Positions 12,268-23,807 of a stretch of DNA of 64,000 nt are shown here, one piece after another. The translations under genes were made by a program, and so were the position numbers. Positions within the stretch are counted from its first letter, which is position 1; the number at the start of each line of letters is the position of its first letter. Below the pieces are notes generated by a model. It was not told where the DNA came from and searched no databases. It was given only the letters and a program-made list of their open reading frames with translations. The stretch comes from Fagopyrum homotropicum (Eukaryota; Streptophyta; Magnoliopsida; Caryophyllales; Polygonaceae), in assembly GCA_033239125.1 (NCBI GenBank), contig BSWB01000002.1:111762443-111826442 (forward strand), written 5' to 3'.

Positions 12268-12835
12268 GCTTGATGAATGAATGAAGATGTGTATGTCCCT
12301 AGCATCTAGATGCCCACTCCAGAAATGGTAATCGAGAAGCCATGATACGCTGGAGGAGGAAGGAGATAAGTTGGTGTGATCTGCAGCATGCATTTGGACG
12401 TCAAATGGTAGGAAGGGGGAAGTTGCAGCGTGATCATATGGTGCGTTTAAGGTGTGCAAATCTTCTCCTCCAACTCAACACCACATGGACGGGAGCTGGC
12501 ACACACGTATGTTGTAGAGGGGGGTTGTCTTCACTGATAGGATAGCGAGAAGCAAGGGGAGGGGAAGACCGGCTGGGCTGCAAGCATGACCTTGCAACAA
12601 GGCCGGATCACCTTGTCAAAGGCTTTGTCCAAAAACTTGTTAAGAGTGACCTCATGGCCTTCAAATCTTGCAAGGGTTAAAACTAAGGAAGAAAGACATA
12701 TTTTATGTGGGTAGAATTTCACAAAAATAATAAAATATTTTGTTTTATAGAACTCCGGATCGAATAGAAAGAGTCAAACTTGTCAAAAACCGGTTTGACT
12801 CGGAAATAAACGGAAATAAATATCCGGATATTATA
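12268..12835 (-). repeat. LTR-F, right fragment (minus orientation)
   Basis: On the minus strand it starts TATAATATCCGG at 12835, matching the LTR-B start TGTAATATCCGG, followed in both by TTTCCGAGTCA within 45 bp. The likely ancestral start is TGTAAT. With 8034-9500 it forms one LTR interrupted by LTR-B in opposite orientation. Confidence 0.6.
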
Positions 12836-12849
12836 GTTTCTATCTTGCG

Positions 12850-13560
12850 CTCCATATTCTAGCAATCACCATAGGTTGGAAGGATGAGTGTGAGAAAGTC
12901 AATATCAACGAATTGACATATTTGTGGTGCATGACTTATAAAAAGACCATCAATTGGGGATTCTAGCTTTGTGGAAAGTTTGAGTCACAACTCACAACAA
13001 AGTCTAAGTTTGGTGTAATTACTATAGGGGGCATGATAACTCCTATTGTCGAGTCTTTGGACATTGATCTTAGCCTCTACACTCCTATCCTGGAGGAAAG
13101 GGCGACAAACATGTCCCACTTGAAGAGTGTCGGGATGATTTTCGATATTTTATCTCAAGTTTACTCAAACGTCTCGAGTTCAACAATTCCCTTCTCCATC
13201 ACTTGTTGCTCTCTCTGATATCCCGGATGAGAATTGGTATGAGCCATGGATACAAGCACAACGGCCACCTAAGAGAACTCATTAGAGAAAGAAAATTGGG
13301 AGAGATGCTTCTCCACCTTCCGCTCATCATGATGAGCCGAGTGGTCTATCTTCATCTGCATCTCCTTGTCAAGATACGGATTTCACATCTCTTTATGGGT
13401 GTATTGATGAGCTCACATCTCAAGTTACTTCCAGGATAAACGTCTCACATCTTGAGAGGAGAAGGAACGCCACCTCTGCATGATGGCTCAACAAAACTTT
13501 TGTCATCTCCATGGCCATATGTTTGACCCAACCACACCATTCCAGCCACTACCTCCTTAG
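12850..13560 (+). pseudogene. Athila-type downstream ORF remnant (Athila-3)
   Basis: A degraded reading frame with features I associate with the ATHILA ORF family: ELTYLWCMTYKK near 12915, FGVITIGGMITPIVESL near 13010-13060 and a SLYTPI motif, ending with a proline-rich PFQPLPP near 13540. It has many stops (for example near 12966, 13219 and 13235). Position before a 3' noncoding tract and LTR matches the extra ORF of Athila-2. The family call rests on motif memory, not an alignment. Confidence 0.5.
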
Positions 13561-14668
13561 TAGAGCATTGTAAGTATTTTCCACTTTTCTATTTAATTTC
13601 TACATTAAAGACAATGTAGGGTTTAAGTGTTGGGTGATAATATTTGCATCGTAGTTGCTTGTAGTTTTAGTGACATTTTAATTTCACTTTAAAAAATAAC
13701 TAATTAAAATATAAAAAGATTGAAAAAAAAAAAGTTGTGCTTCGGTGTATGATATGATCTCAATGATGAAATTATGACTTGTTTGTGGATGTAGAATATT
13801 AAGCATGAATAGCACGATATTTGTGAGATTTTTATACTTTGTTATAAACTCATGTAATAATGAAAGTGTTTTTTGTCTTATGTTTGTGTAAATGACTTTT
13901 TAAAATCACATAATTGTTCTTGTGCATTGCAAGAAGATGATTGATGCATTTCATTTCTTGTACTTCATTCTTTCCGTGACCATGTACTTGCTCCTCCAAA
14001 TTTCTTACTTATGTGCTCCCTTTTACCCATCCGGGAATTTGGAACTGATGTTCTTAAGGAGTGCTTAAAAATAAGTATGGGTGATTTGCTTGAACTTGAT
14101 ATGTGCAAGATGGAGTATGTGCATGCGATGTGAGGCATCTTAGGACACTAAGGTTTGCTAATCATTGAGGTTTCGGCTATTGTGCACCAATGCTCAAACT
14201 CCCAAGTAGAAGAAGTGTTAAAAGCAAAAAAGAAGGTGTGGATGCATTTGTTGATAGTTTGTGTAATGTTGGGATAGAAATCTTCTTTCCCGAATTAGTA
14301 CCACAAGGCTAAAAATTTTCCACCTTAATCATCTCTTCTTGCCCTCATCTTCTAAAGTCCTCATGATTCATGTACACATGTTCTTGATTGGTTAAGTAAT
14401 GGAGATTTGATTATTTTTCAAGATATGACTATCTTGAAATTGATTTGATAACATGAGGACATATGCAATGTATAATCATTTTTCATGTATGGCTTACTTG
14501 AAATGTTTTTGTCGCTAAGGGTTATAACAATCATATTGAGAGTGATCATAATTGAAGCACTATTATGAGGTTTTATGTTTATTTTTGGTATTTTATATTT
14601 TTATCTCGTCATTTTACTTTGGAATTGGTTCTTGCTTGAGGACAAGCAAGGTCAATTATGAGGTATTT
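13561..14668 (+). other. Athila-3 3' noncoding tract
   Basis: No gene seen. The block 14020-14210 (CCATCCGGGAATTTGGA, then GGTTTCGGCTATTGTGCACC) parallels 2560-2840 of Athila-1. The end (CTTGCTTGAGGACAAGCAAGG, then a TATGAGGTATTT purine tract) parallels the Athila-1 polypurine region. This supports a third, more diverged member of the same group. Confidence 0.6.
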
Positions 14669-14918
14669 TGATAGCATATTTTTATTATGTTTTAGATTAT
14701 GTTTTTAGGATTAATTTTAGCATGTTTTGACATGATTTTGTATGCATTGTTTTCTGAAAGATTGTTGGTGTTTTGGTGCATGATATAAATGTTAAGATTG
14801 ATCTTTGAAGACTTGATAAAGAGACTATGAAGTTGGGCAGAACTTCTCAAAGGTTAGCAAGGAGAGCCATGCAAAGATCAAGAGTTGCTCGTGTAATGGA
14901 ATTTGTTTTTGTGCAAAA

Positions 14919-15002
14919 GAAGTTGTTGCTTGTGCAAAGGAAGTTGTTGCTCGTGCAAAGGAAGTTGTTGCTCGTGCAAAAGAAGTTGCTGCTCGTGCAC
15001 GT
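14919..15002 (+). repeat. 21-bp tandem repeat, four copies
   Basis: Four near-identical units of GAAGTTGTTGCTCGTGCAAA(G/A), differing at one to three positions. Related words GTTGCTCGTG and GCATGAGCGTGCA flank the array (14885, 15060). It lies about 250 bp into the LTR, close to where Athila-1 and -2 LTRs have their CTCGACCGAGG cluster. Confidence 0.85.
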
Positions 15003-15439
15003 TCGTGCGTTTTGATTGTTCTGAAGTTGTTGTCGGGTTGCACGATTATGCAGTCGTAGTGCATGAGCGTGCAACGTTCATTTAATGTCCATCTTTAAGA
15101 GACATTTGACCTTCTTTGACTGTTTAAACCTCTTTATAAAGACATTTTTGGGATTTTAGAACTATGAAAGATTAGCTTAGATTTGTTAGTTTTGAAATTG
15201 GAGAGAAAAAAGAGAAAAGAAGACTAGATAGGAGATTTGGGGATTGAAGTTCTTTCCTTCTTTCATATTGAATCTTGTAAATTTTTTTTACTATGATATT
15301 GCTAATTTCATTTCTATTATGTGTGGCTAATTCTCTAAGTTTTAGGTTTGGAGATGAATCTAAATATGCTGAGATAGACTAGGTTCTTAGAAATTCTTGA
15401 ATATATATTTGATTATTTTGATTGATATATACCTTAAGT

Positions 15440-15619
15440 TTCCGTTTGGTTGGAGCGGTGGAATGGAAACGGAATGGAATTGGATAAGGGTTAGGAATGG
15501 AAATGGAAATGATGGGATTACTTTCATGTGATAAAAGACCTTTAACTAAACGTATTTTTTGATTGATTCGGAATCATTCCCGGTAACGGGAATGATTCCT
15601 AGAGCTTCCAAACGGGCCC
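15440..15619 (+). mobile_element. 180-bp MITE in the Athila-3 LTR
   Basis: Ends are imperfect inverted repeats (TTCCGTTTGGTTGG / CTTCCAAACGGGCCC inverted). Flanking TAAGT (15435-15439 and 15620-15624) is a candidate target duplication. The interior has a perfect 13-bp-arm palindrome at 15570-15599 with a GTAA loop. It is noncoding. The CCGTTTGG terminus is common in plant MITEs; the superfamily is not determined. Confidence 0.6.
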
Positions 15620-16185
15620 TAAGTGTGTAGATTTATATCTAAATGATTGCTAGAGATCGAAAGGTGATAGGAATTGTTGAAAAATAAGGTATAAGCTTGA
15701 GGTTTATTTGTGCATCTCTTGAGAAGAAATAGGTTGTCATAGATGCATATCTTATTTGTTAAGACTGAGACCAAAAGGAGATGTTTGAATCAAATAAGTT
15801 TCTTGCATCTAAGAGCTTAAAGATTTTTGATTTATTTAACTTTGTGTGAAAGTGAATGTTAAATTGTTAAGGCACGTTACTTTGAGAGCCCAAAAGGGAA
15901 TTCTTCTCTTATTAATACTTTAGACAACCTACCTTCATGATATAATAAAGTTTTTAAGGTCTATCGATTAATCATAGTTGATGAAATCTCTAATCTTGGA
16001 ATATAACTCTCATATAACTCAATTTATTTTTAATTCATTATTTTCAACCACTTTGAATACTAAAAACAAACAAACAATTTTCACTTTTATTTTCCGTTTT
16101 TTGGCTTTGAGAACTAGTTTAAGGGTGTGATTTATACTCTAAAGTCTTTGAGATTCGACACTCGTTATATTCACATCACTTTTCA

Positions 16186-17207
16186 GGCCGGCGTTGTGCA
16201 ATAGAGGACTTCTTTCCGTTTTGTGTTGTTTTTACCATTTTCGGCAAGAGATCTCTAACTGTAGCAGTTTGTGATGAATCGATGGAGAATGAGGATAGTG
16301 GAGAGGAGAGGAGGAGCATCAATGGTATACAAAATTCTCAAACCATCGATAATCTCCAAGAACCTTGTCTGATCAAGTTCTCAAAATCGTATTTTCACAA
16401 CCCAAAAAACACCGTTAAAACAACTAGAGTAAACCACTAAGCATCAACTAAACGCCACCCAATTCAACTACATTGAACCACAAGCTGCAACTAAACATCA
16501 TAATTTATGAACCCCGTTAATCCTAAACTAAAAAAACCCACAAACAACGTAAGTAAACACATGCTATATTTTGGGATTTGAAGAAACGGTTTAATATTTT
16601 TGACGGATCTTGTGTGGACTGTTTTTTTGGTGGGTCATGCGTTCACTCCCCCAAATAAACCCATCTTACGCACCTAATATTTAATTTGGGGCTTTATAGT
16701 TAGTTGAGCCCTCTAATCTGAAACCCATCTCTAAAATTTACCCCCAATTATCAAGTATGAATACACTGCCCTTGCCATATTGACCTGTTCAAAGAATGTA
16801 ACTGACATAACCTAATTTCTTCGATTTAAAACATGAAATTCATGTTACACTCATTATGCTGAATCAAGTGTTTTGACTATGAAGAATTCGGTCCCCCCCC
16901 CCCCCCCAAAGCTGATGAAAATAATGGCGCAACATTTAAAATTTGTACAAACAGTTGAAGTTGTACACGCAAATATACATCCAAAAAAGAATTATTATTG
17001 AAAACAAAAGAAAAGAGGCAGAACCTTCGATGTTCACGTTGTCTTAATAAACTATTACCATATGCATCGTATGTTTATCCATTGATGCGTTACAAAGTAA
17101 TACAAAATGAAGATGAGATTATGACAGCAAAGCAAAGGCATCCCCATTTGCCAGTGCATTTTCTCTCATTAACACCTACCATTTTGAGTCTACCCTCATA
17201 CTATCCT
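16186..17207. other. Upstream region of the lipase gene
   Basis: About 1 kb between the Athila-3 LTR and the lipase start codon. It has a run of 15 C at 16893-16907. The reading frame is open with in-frame Met codons from 16998, but the better start is 17208. I see no clear TATA box, no second gene and no RNA gene. Confidence 0.5.
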
Positions 17208-18786
17208 ATGGCGATCTCCCTCTCAAACAATACCATCCCATTAACCCACACCCATGTACCTTCTTACCCGGAAATCACCTTTCCGGTCAGATTTCCCACC
17301 CAAAGACGGTGGCTGCGAGCAAACGAGCTTGCCACCAGAGGGCCACTTAAGCAATCGGCCGTGTTAAGACAGTCTGATCAATTCACTTCCATGGAGGAAC
17401 AAGAAGAAGAAGATGAACAAACCTCTAATAAGAGTACTCTGGCTCATCGTTGGAGGGAGATCATTGGAAAAGACGACTGGGTCGGGCTTCTCGAGCCCAT
17501 GGATCCGCTGCTACGACAGGAACTGATCCGATATGGCGAGATGGCTCAAGCGTGCTACGACGCCTTCGACTTCGACCGCTACTCTATCAACTGTGGAAGC
17601 TGCAGATACACCAAGAACAGTTTCTTTAAGAACCTAGAAATGGAACAACATGGCTACATCGTCACACGCTACCTATTTGCCACGTCAAACATCAGCCTCC
17701 CCAAGTTCTTCAAGAAGTCCATGTGGCCTGCAGTCTGGAGCAAAAAAGCCAACTGGATAGGGTACGTGGCAGTCTCAGACGACGAGACAACAAAGCAACT
17801 CGGGCGTCGAGACATCACCGTAGCCTGGCGCGGAACCGTGACGCAACTCGAGTGGCTCCATGACCTCATGGACATCCTCCAACCTGTCTCGTCTGATAAA
17901 ATCCCGTGCCACGACCCGTCTGTCAAGGTCGAGTCGGGATTCGTTAGCCTATACACGGACAAAGACGAGAGTTGTCCATACTGCAAGCTTTCAGCTAGAG
18001 AGCAGATCCTCGCGGAGTTGAGCAGGCTAGTGGAGAAGTACCGAGACGAGGAGCTGAGCATTACTGTCACAGGTCACAGCCTAGGAGCAGCTTTAGCAGT
18101 GGTGAGCGCGTTTGATATAGCCGAGACGGGTTTGAACATAATGAATGACTGTAGAACGGTGCCAGTATGTGTGTTCTCATTCTCGGGTCCGAGAGTGGGG
18201 AACACTCGGTTTAAAGAGAGGCTTGAGAACACGCTAGGGGTGAGGGTGTTGAGGGTTTATAATGTTCATGATGTAGTGCCAATGGCTCCAGGGTTTCTAG
18301 TGAATGAGCATATCTCCCCGGTGTTGAGTAGGATAACCGAGGCATTTCCATGGAGTTACTCCCATGTTGGGACGGAGCTCCAGCTGGATCATATGAATTC
18401 TCCATTTTTGAAGGATACTACTGATCGAGCTTGTGCACATAATCTGGAGGCTCTACTGCATTTGATTGATGGGTAAGTTGTCTCTGAGCTATCTTTTTGT
18501 GCGAGACTGAATATAATTCATTTGACTTGTGAATGAGTACAGATATCATGGCAGGGGAGAGCGCTTCAGCCTGGCAAGTGAGAGAGACATAGCACGGGTT
18601 AACAAAGGTTGTGATTTCTTGAAGGATCGGTACCAGATACCTCCTAATTGGAGACAGGATGAAAACAAAGGGATGGTAAAGACTAAGGATGGTCGCTGGA
18701 TTCAACCTGAACGACCCTTGGTCGAGGAGTTCCATGATGAAATTCACCGCCACCTTAGGCACCTAGGGCTTGTTGATGGTCAGTGA
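17208..18786 (+). CDS. Phospholipase A1-Igamma-like, class-3 lipase (two exons)
   Basis: Hydrolyses sn-1 acyl chains of galacto- and phospholipids in plastids in characterised DAD1-like relatives. Exon 1 is 17208-18472, the intron 18473-18542 (70 bp, GTAAGT...ACAG), exon 2 18543-18786; together 502 aa, close to the roughly 515 aa I recall for Arabidopsis PLA1-Igamma1. The Ser/Thr-rich first 60 residues fit a plastid transit peptide. Conserved DDWVGLLEPMDP and RYGEMAQACYDAFDFD precede the lipase core with TGHSLGAAL. Likely triad: Ser291, Asp355 (VHDVVP) and His411 (CAHNLE). Exon 2 carries WRQDENKGMV and GRWIQPERP. The frame is open upstream to 16998, so a longer start is possible but unlikely. 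Intact, with no stops: the only convincing host gene here. Confidence 0.94.
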
Positions 18787-19931
18787 GATCTGAAAAATCC
18801 ATGTGCAACTGAACGTGTTACTTATTCTGTAAAGCAAAGGAAAGGTGGCTTTAATGATCGATGTTACTACTTACTAGTAAACAAAATTTTCTTTCAGTGC
18901 AATCACTTAACTTCTGATTTACAATCATATTCATTTATTCCACCAGAAGGCTGAAACATCTATACATCATCTTTTTGTTGTGGGGTGTGTGATTGCAGCT
19001 GGGTGAGGTTTTCAAACAAATTAAGAAACCAAAACAAAAAGGTTTCAACTGAGTAAGGAGATGGAGACATGGAAATTGAATCATTCAAACAAACCATGTC
19101 TCTTATGTAACAAACGGAACCTTGTTCATCAACAATTACAGACAATGATTTACAACTACAGACAATGAATTCAGCACTATAGTCATGTATAAGGACATCC
19201 GCCCAACAATTTTAAAAACAGTACTTAAATTACAATTTTTTTATTGAATAAATATAGAGGACGACAAGGCATCAATGCATCACATACCACAGGACCACAA
19301 GGGATAGCGACATACAAAAATTATCAGCTAGTAGAGTTGACCTAACTAGCAAGGAAGCAACAACTCAATTTGTATGTGTTTCGGACATGAAAAGTACTAT
19401 CACTTCAAATTGCTGAATGATAAATCTCAATGACCTCTAATAGATGAACACTTTCTACGGTCAGTATCCCAATAATGAAATTGGAAGACGAGGTGACAAT
19501 CTAACATCTAGTCATATATATAGAAATCAATGAAAGAAACGAACTACAACCAATTTTCAACAAGAAATCGCATGATTCCCTAACAATTTGCATTCAACTT
19601 TCGGAGATAAACGCATAAAGTCCAATACAAAACACTAAGCAATCAACCATGGAAAGAGTACGGATTCGAGAAAACTCACGTTTCGGTAACACTTGCAGCA
19701 GTGTATGACGAGGTGGAACAAAAAGGAAGCTCAAAGGCGATTACGGAGGTGCCACCGTTGTCGGTGAATGTTAAAGCTCGAACTTCCCCTCTTTGCGCAG
19801 CGATCCTGAGGAGCTGTCAACGGACGATTAGGCTCCCACTGTGAACAGGTGGCGGATTTGACGAGAGTAGGAGAATGATGTAAGGGCTTAAGGGTGCTTT
19901 CCATAAGAGGTTAAATTTTACGCTCTTATCA
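18787..19931. other. Downstream region of the lipase gene
   Basis: No gene recognised. It presumably holds the lipase 3' UTR in the first few hundred bases. The stretch 19690-19850 is less AT-rich and could be the edge of a degraded exon or UTR, but I see no supportable frame. Confidence 0.4.
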
Positions 19932-19998
19932 TAAATAATCAGGCTTACTATTCGGGCGGACTCGTGCCTTCATAGAGGCGGAGTCCGCCTGCGCCAAA

Positions 19999-20099
19999 GG
20001 AGACGCGGAGGCGGAGTGCGTCTCCGCGCCAGTTCGTGCGCATGCGGACTGCGCATGCGCGCGGCCTGGCGCGGAGGCGCACTCCGCCTCCGCGTCTCC
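19999..20099. repeat. Long GC-rich hairpin at the left MULE end
   Basis: Arms 19999-20031 and 20067-20099 are 33 nt each and reverse-complementary with one mismatch. The 35-nt spacer is itself palindrome-rich (GCGCATGCG ... GCGCATGCGC). Just outside lies another small hairpin, GGCGGACTC / GAGTCCGCC (about 19955-19989). Confidence 0.92.
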
Positions 20100-20246
20100 C
20101 TGCCCGTTATACTTTCGAAAAATTGGACCGTTGGACTAGCCGTTGAGGAATATAGCCGTTGTGGATTTTTCGAGCTTATATAATAACATGTGAGACTCAT
20201 TCACCTTCATCCAAACCTGAACAACGTAAACAAAAAAGTCGTTAAA

Positions 20247-22646
20247 ATGTCGTCGTATTCCGATGAAGTTGATGTAGAATCCGATGGTGAAAGCTCGAAG
20301 ATGCCGTTCGATATTGAAAAATATAGTGATCCGGAAGAAATTCTCGCAAAACTTGAAGTAAGTGTACAAACTCATTTTTATACTTTACCGTTATGTCGTT
20401 TTATTTTGTCGGAATTATAGAATTTGCAATGTTAGAATAGAGAATCGAAATTATAGAAATAACAATGTTAGAATAGAGAATCGAAATTATAGAATTAGCA
20501 ATGTTAGAATAGAGAATCGGAATTATAGAATTAGCAATGTAAGAATAGAGAATCGGAATTATAGAATTAGCAATGTTAGAATAGAGAATCGGAATTATAG
20601 AATTAGCAATGTTAGAATAGAGAATCGGAATTATAGAATTAGCAATGTAAGAATAGAGAATCGGAATTATAGAATTAGCAATGTTAGAATATAATGATGT
20701 GTATTTTTAAAATAATACTCTATGTTATTTTTATTTAGGATCTTATGGATTACTCTCGTGCTCTCAATACCAATTATTCGTCAAAATTTGAGCTTCATGG
20801 ATATTTTGCGGATAGAGAGAACTTATTGGGATGGGCTCGGTATGTGGCCAACGCTATGAATATGGTGTTGGTCATTAAAAAATCATGGTTGGATAGAAGG
20901 GGTTTTCGTATCCTATAATTGGGTTGTGATAGACACGGAGGACCGAGAAAAGAAAAGGACGTAGATCCCGATCATGTTCCAAGTTCCAGCCGGAAAAAAA
21001 AGTCGAAGAAGTGTATCTGTTTGTTTGAGCTTGTAGGAACCCAAATTGAAGAGGAAAAGTGGATGGTGAGGGTTGTATGTGGAATCCACAACCATATAAT
21101 TCCTTCGGTGTTAAGAGGTCATGCATATGTTGAACGTATGACTCCAAAGCAGAGCCGAAAGGTGGAGCGTGAATTGAATTCTAGCTTAAAACCGAAACAT
21201 ATATTAAAATCCGTGCAATTAGAGGATCCCGACAATGTCACCTCCATCCGTCAAGTTTACAACACCGGTTTGAAGATTAGAATGGAACAAGCCGAAGGAA
21301 GATATCCATTACAACAAGCACTTCACACGTTGACGGAACGTGGATACTATATAAACACTCGGAGAAGTCAAGATTCCGATGAAGTGATTGATTTCTTTAT
21401 CTCACATCCCGACTCGAGGCATTTGCTCAACATGTTTCCCTATGTTATTGTGATGGACTCGACATATAAGACCAACAAGTAAGCTTCAATTCAAGGCACA
21501 TTTTTACTTTATTTCATACACTCATTCTTATTTTCCTTAGAAATTGTAACTCAATCGTTGTTTCGTATTACTTTTAGGTACAATATGCCATTGTTGGAGA
21601 TCGTAGGCATCACTAGCACCAAGAAGACGTTTGCAATTGCTTTTGTGTTCATGGCACAGGAGAATAGAGATCATTACGAGTGGGCTTTGAGGAGGGTCCG
21701 TTATTTATTGTACGGAAAGACGCCGGAGGTGATTGCCACTGATCATGAGCTTGGTCTTATAAGCGCCTTGGGTGTAGTATTTCCCGAGGTGAAGCATATA
21801 TTGTGCACGTTTCACATAAAGTGCAATATAGTTAATAGAGCAGCACTTGTTTTGCGCAATAAGGAAGCGGAAGCACTCTTCATATCTCATTGTCATGCCT
21901 TGTTCGAGTCAAGATCTCCTGGAAGCTACCAACGCCGTTTGCTGGAAATGAGAGACTATTGGCAATCATCTCCGAGGTTAATGACCTATCTTGAGACGAC
22001 TTGGCTTGACCCGTACAAGGAGGCAATCGTTCGAGCATGGACTGACCTACATCATCATTTCGGCACATGAACAACAAATGCGTAAGTTATTTAAACATTC
22101 ACTACATTGTTAAACATTTCTTCGTTTATTGTAATAAACTTTTCTTCTTAGGTGTGAGTCCGCGCACAAGTTGTTGAAGCAAACACTAGATTCTAGTGTT
22201 GGAGGATTTCAGCTGGTTTGTGATAGCATACATTTGATGGTCACGGACAAAGTCCAAAAGCTACAAGCTTCTCTAGAGATGTCACGGGAGAGGATTCCAC
22301 GAGAGGTTAGTATACCAAAGTTTAATTGATGAAAATATTGTTAAATATTTATTTGATATGTAATAAACCTTTTTTTGCAGGTGCGTATACCGATATTTGA
22401 CTTGCTCCGTGACTACGTAACAAATGAGTGTTTCACGCTCTTGTGCAATAATTACACCAAGGCTCGACATACAAGAGATGATGAAGGATGTCGGGATAGT
22501 TATTGGAGAGAGGTTTATGGAGTGCCGTGTGTGCATGACTTTAGACTAGCAATCCGGGCTCGTAGACCTATCTATTTGTCACAGATACACATATATTGGA
22601 AGCAAGTTCATTGGAATCCGGTTGATTTTTTGGATGGTGATATTGG

Positions 22647-22692
<46 letters not shown>

Positions 22693-23807
22693 CGTTCGAA
22701 CCCGAGTCAAGCGACGCTGAACAGGTTTAGCGAAAGAATGGACTCAAATATGTTAAGTCCGGATGAGAAAGATAAGATTGCATCTTTTCTAGAGGCTATG
22801 GAAAACCCCGGGGGTACGACAATGAAGGAGTCGGCACAGAAGGTCAAAGCAAAGGGACGACCTCCAACTCCGAGATCAACTAAAAGAGAGCCTAGTTTTT
22901 TTGAGCATTCTGCTACACGTGGTCCTGGGCGTCGGAAAGGGAAGAAAGCTAAAGATGTAGATTCTACACCGGAGTTGACTCCTACGAGTAGAGCCCGTCG
23001 TAAAGGAAAACAACCCGCGAAGGCCGGATTTTGTTTGAGGAAAAAAGATTTTACAAAGTTCATGGAGCCTTATGTATTGAGAGTAAGGGATATACCAAGA
23101 GACGGCCATTGTGCATATAGAGCAATTTCCGCGGTATTGGGATTCTCGGATGAGGATTACTTGATAATACGGCGAGATATGGTTATGGAGTTAAATGCGA
23201 GAAGGGAATTTTATTCCAAGGTAACTAAGTCTTCCGGTTATATTAAAGTTTTAATTATAATCCATGATTTTACATAATTTTACTTGTTAATCATTGCAGT
23301 ATAGAATCCTCAATCAAGTTGACGAAGTCATTCAAAACGTTTATTGGACGAGTAAGTCTCCGTGCCCAGAACCAAATTGGATGGAAATACCGATGATCGC
23401 ATGTGCAGCCGCCACCTACTATAAGACTGCATTGGTTGTCCTAGGGAACATTCTAGCGACATTCCTGCCTATGATTGCCACCGCTCCAAACCAAGGGGGC
23501 CCTACGGTCATTTGTTCGTTAGCGTATATATATAACAACACACACTTTGTGCCGGTATGTTGACGTTTTACTTTCATTCAATGGACGTCTATTTAGACCT
23601 AATATTTACTAACTGTTTTCTGTAATTTCATATTTGTAGATATGGTTAAAAGATGATGCTCCGTTACCGTTATTGAGTGACGCTTGGAAACATAACCATG
23701 ATCCAAGTGTTGATGGATGGGATGCGTCGTTCATTGAAAGGATAGCTCGTTATGAGGATCTTCTTCGAGCATGGGGAGTTGAACACAATAGTGCAGGATA
23801 TCTTTAG
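20247..23807 (+). pseudogene. MULE transposase fused to OTU cysteine-protease domain, seven exons
   Basis: Exons by consensus splice sites and phase: 20247-20357, 20739-21478, 21578-22081, 22152-22305, 22381-23220, 23300-23554, 23640-23807; total 2772 nt, 923 codons plus stop. Domains in order: acidic N-terminus; FAR1-type zinc-binding domain (LGCDRHGG, GIHNHIIP); MULE core (VIVMDSTYKTN, VIATDHELGL, CTFHIKC); SWIM-like PCVH; an aspartate run (15 GAT codons, 22648-22692); basic linker (GPGRRKGKK); OTU domain with DGHCAYRAI (Asp and Cys) and NNTHFVP (His), split over exons 5-7. Intact relatives would bind element ends and cut DNA; OTU proteins usually remove ubiquitin. Breaks: TAA 20916-20918, and TGA 22068-22070 (a CGA-to-TGA type change). 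Splice phases are all consistent, so death looks recent. Confidence 0.9.
20412..20690 (+). repeat. 36-bp minisatellite in the first intron of the MULE transposase
   Basis: About 7.75 tandem copies of a 36-bp unit containing AATTATAGAATTAGCAATGT and AGAATAGAGAATCGG. The first two copies are the most diverged, while later ones differ at one or two positions (TTAGAAT versus TAAGAAT). The period is a multiple of three, which creates a spurious 110-codon repeat ORF. It sits between the donor at 20358 and the acceptor before 20739. Confidence 0.93.

Larger units (their letters stand above)
14669..16185 (+). repeat. LTR of Athila-3 (end approximate)
   Basis: Starts TGATAGCATA directly after the purine-rich tract, like Athila-1 and -2. 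The far end is inferred from loss of resemblance to the other LTRs around GAGATTCGACACTCG (16150) and is uncertain by 100 bp or more. It contains a 21-bp tandem array and a MITE insertion. Confidence 0.55.

Noticed and set aside
16998..17207. N-terminal 70-residue extension of the lipase
   Set aside because: No transit-peptide character; the following Met at 17208 starts a Ser/Thr-rich plastid-like leader and gives the normal family length.
20412..20690. CRISPR-like array of direct repeats
   Set aside because: The repeats are head-to-tail without unique spacers, in a plant intron.
20362..20694. 110-codon repeat protein (NYRISNVRIENR units)
   Set aside because: It is the 36-bp minisatellite read through inside an intron with good donor and acceptor sites.
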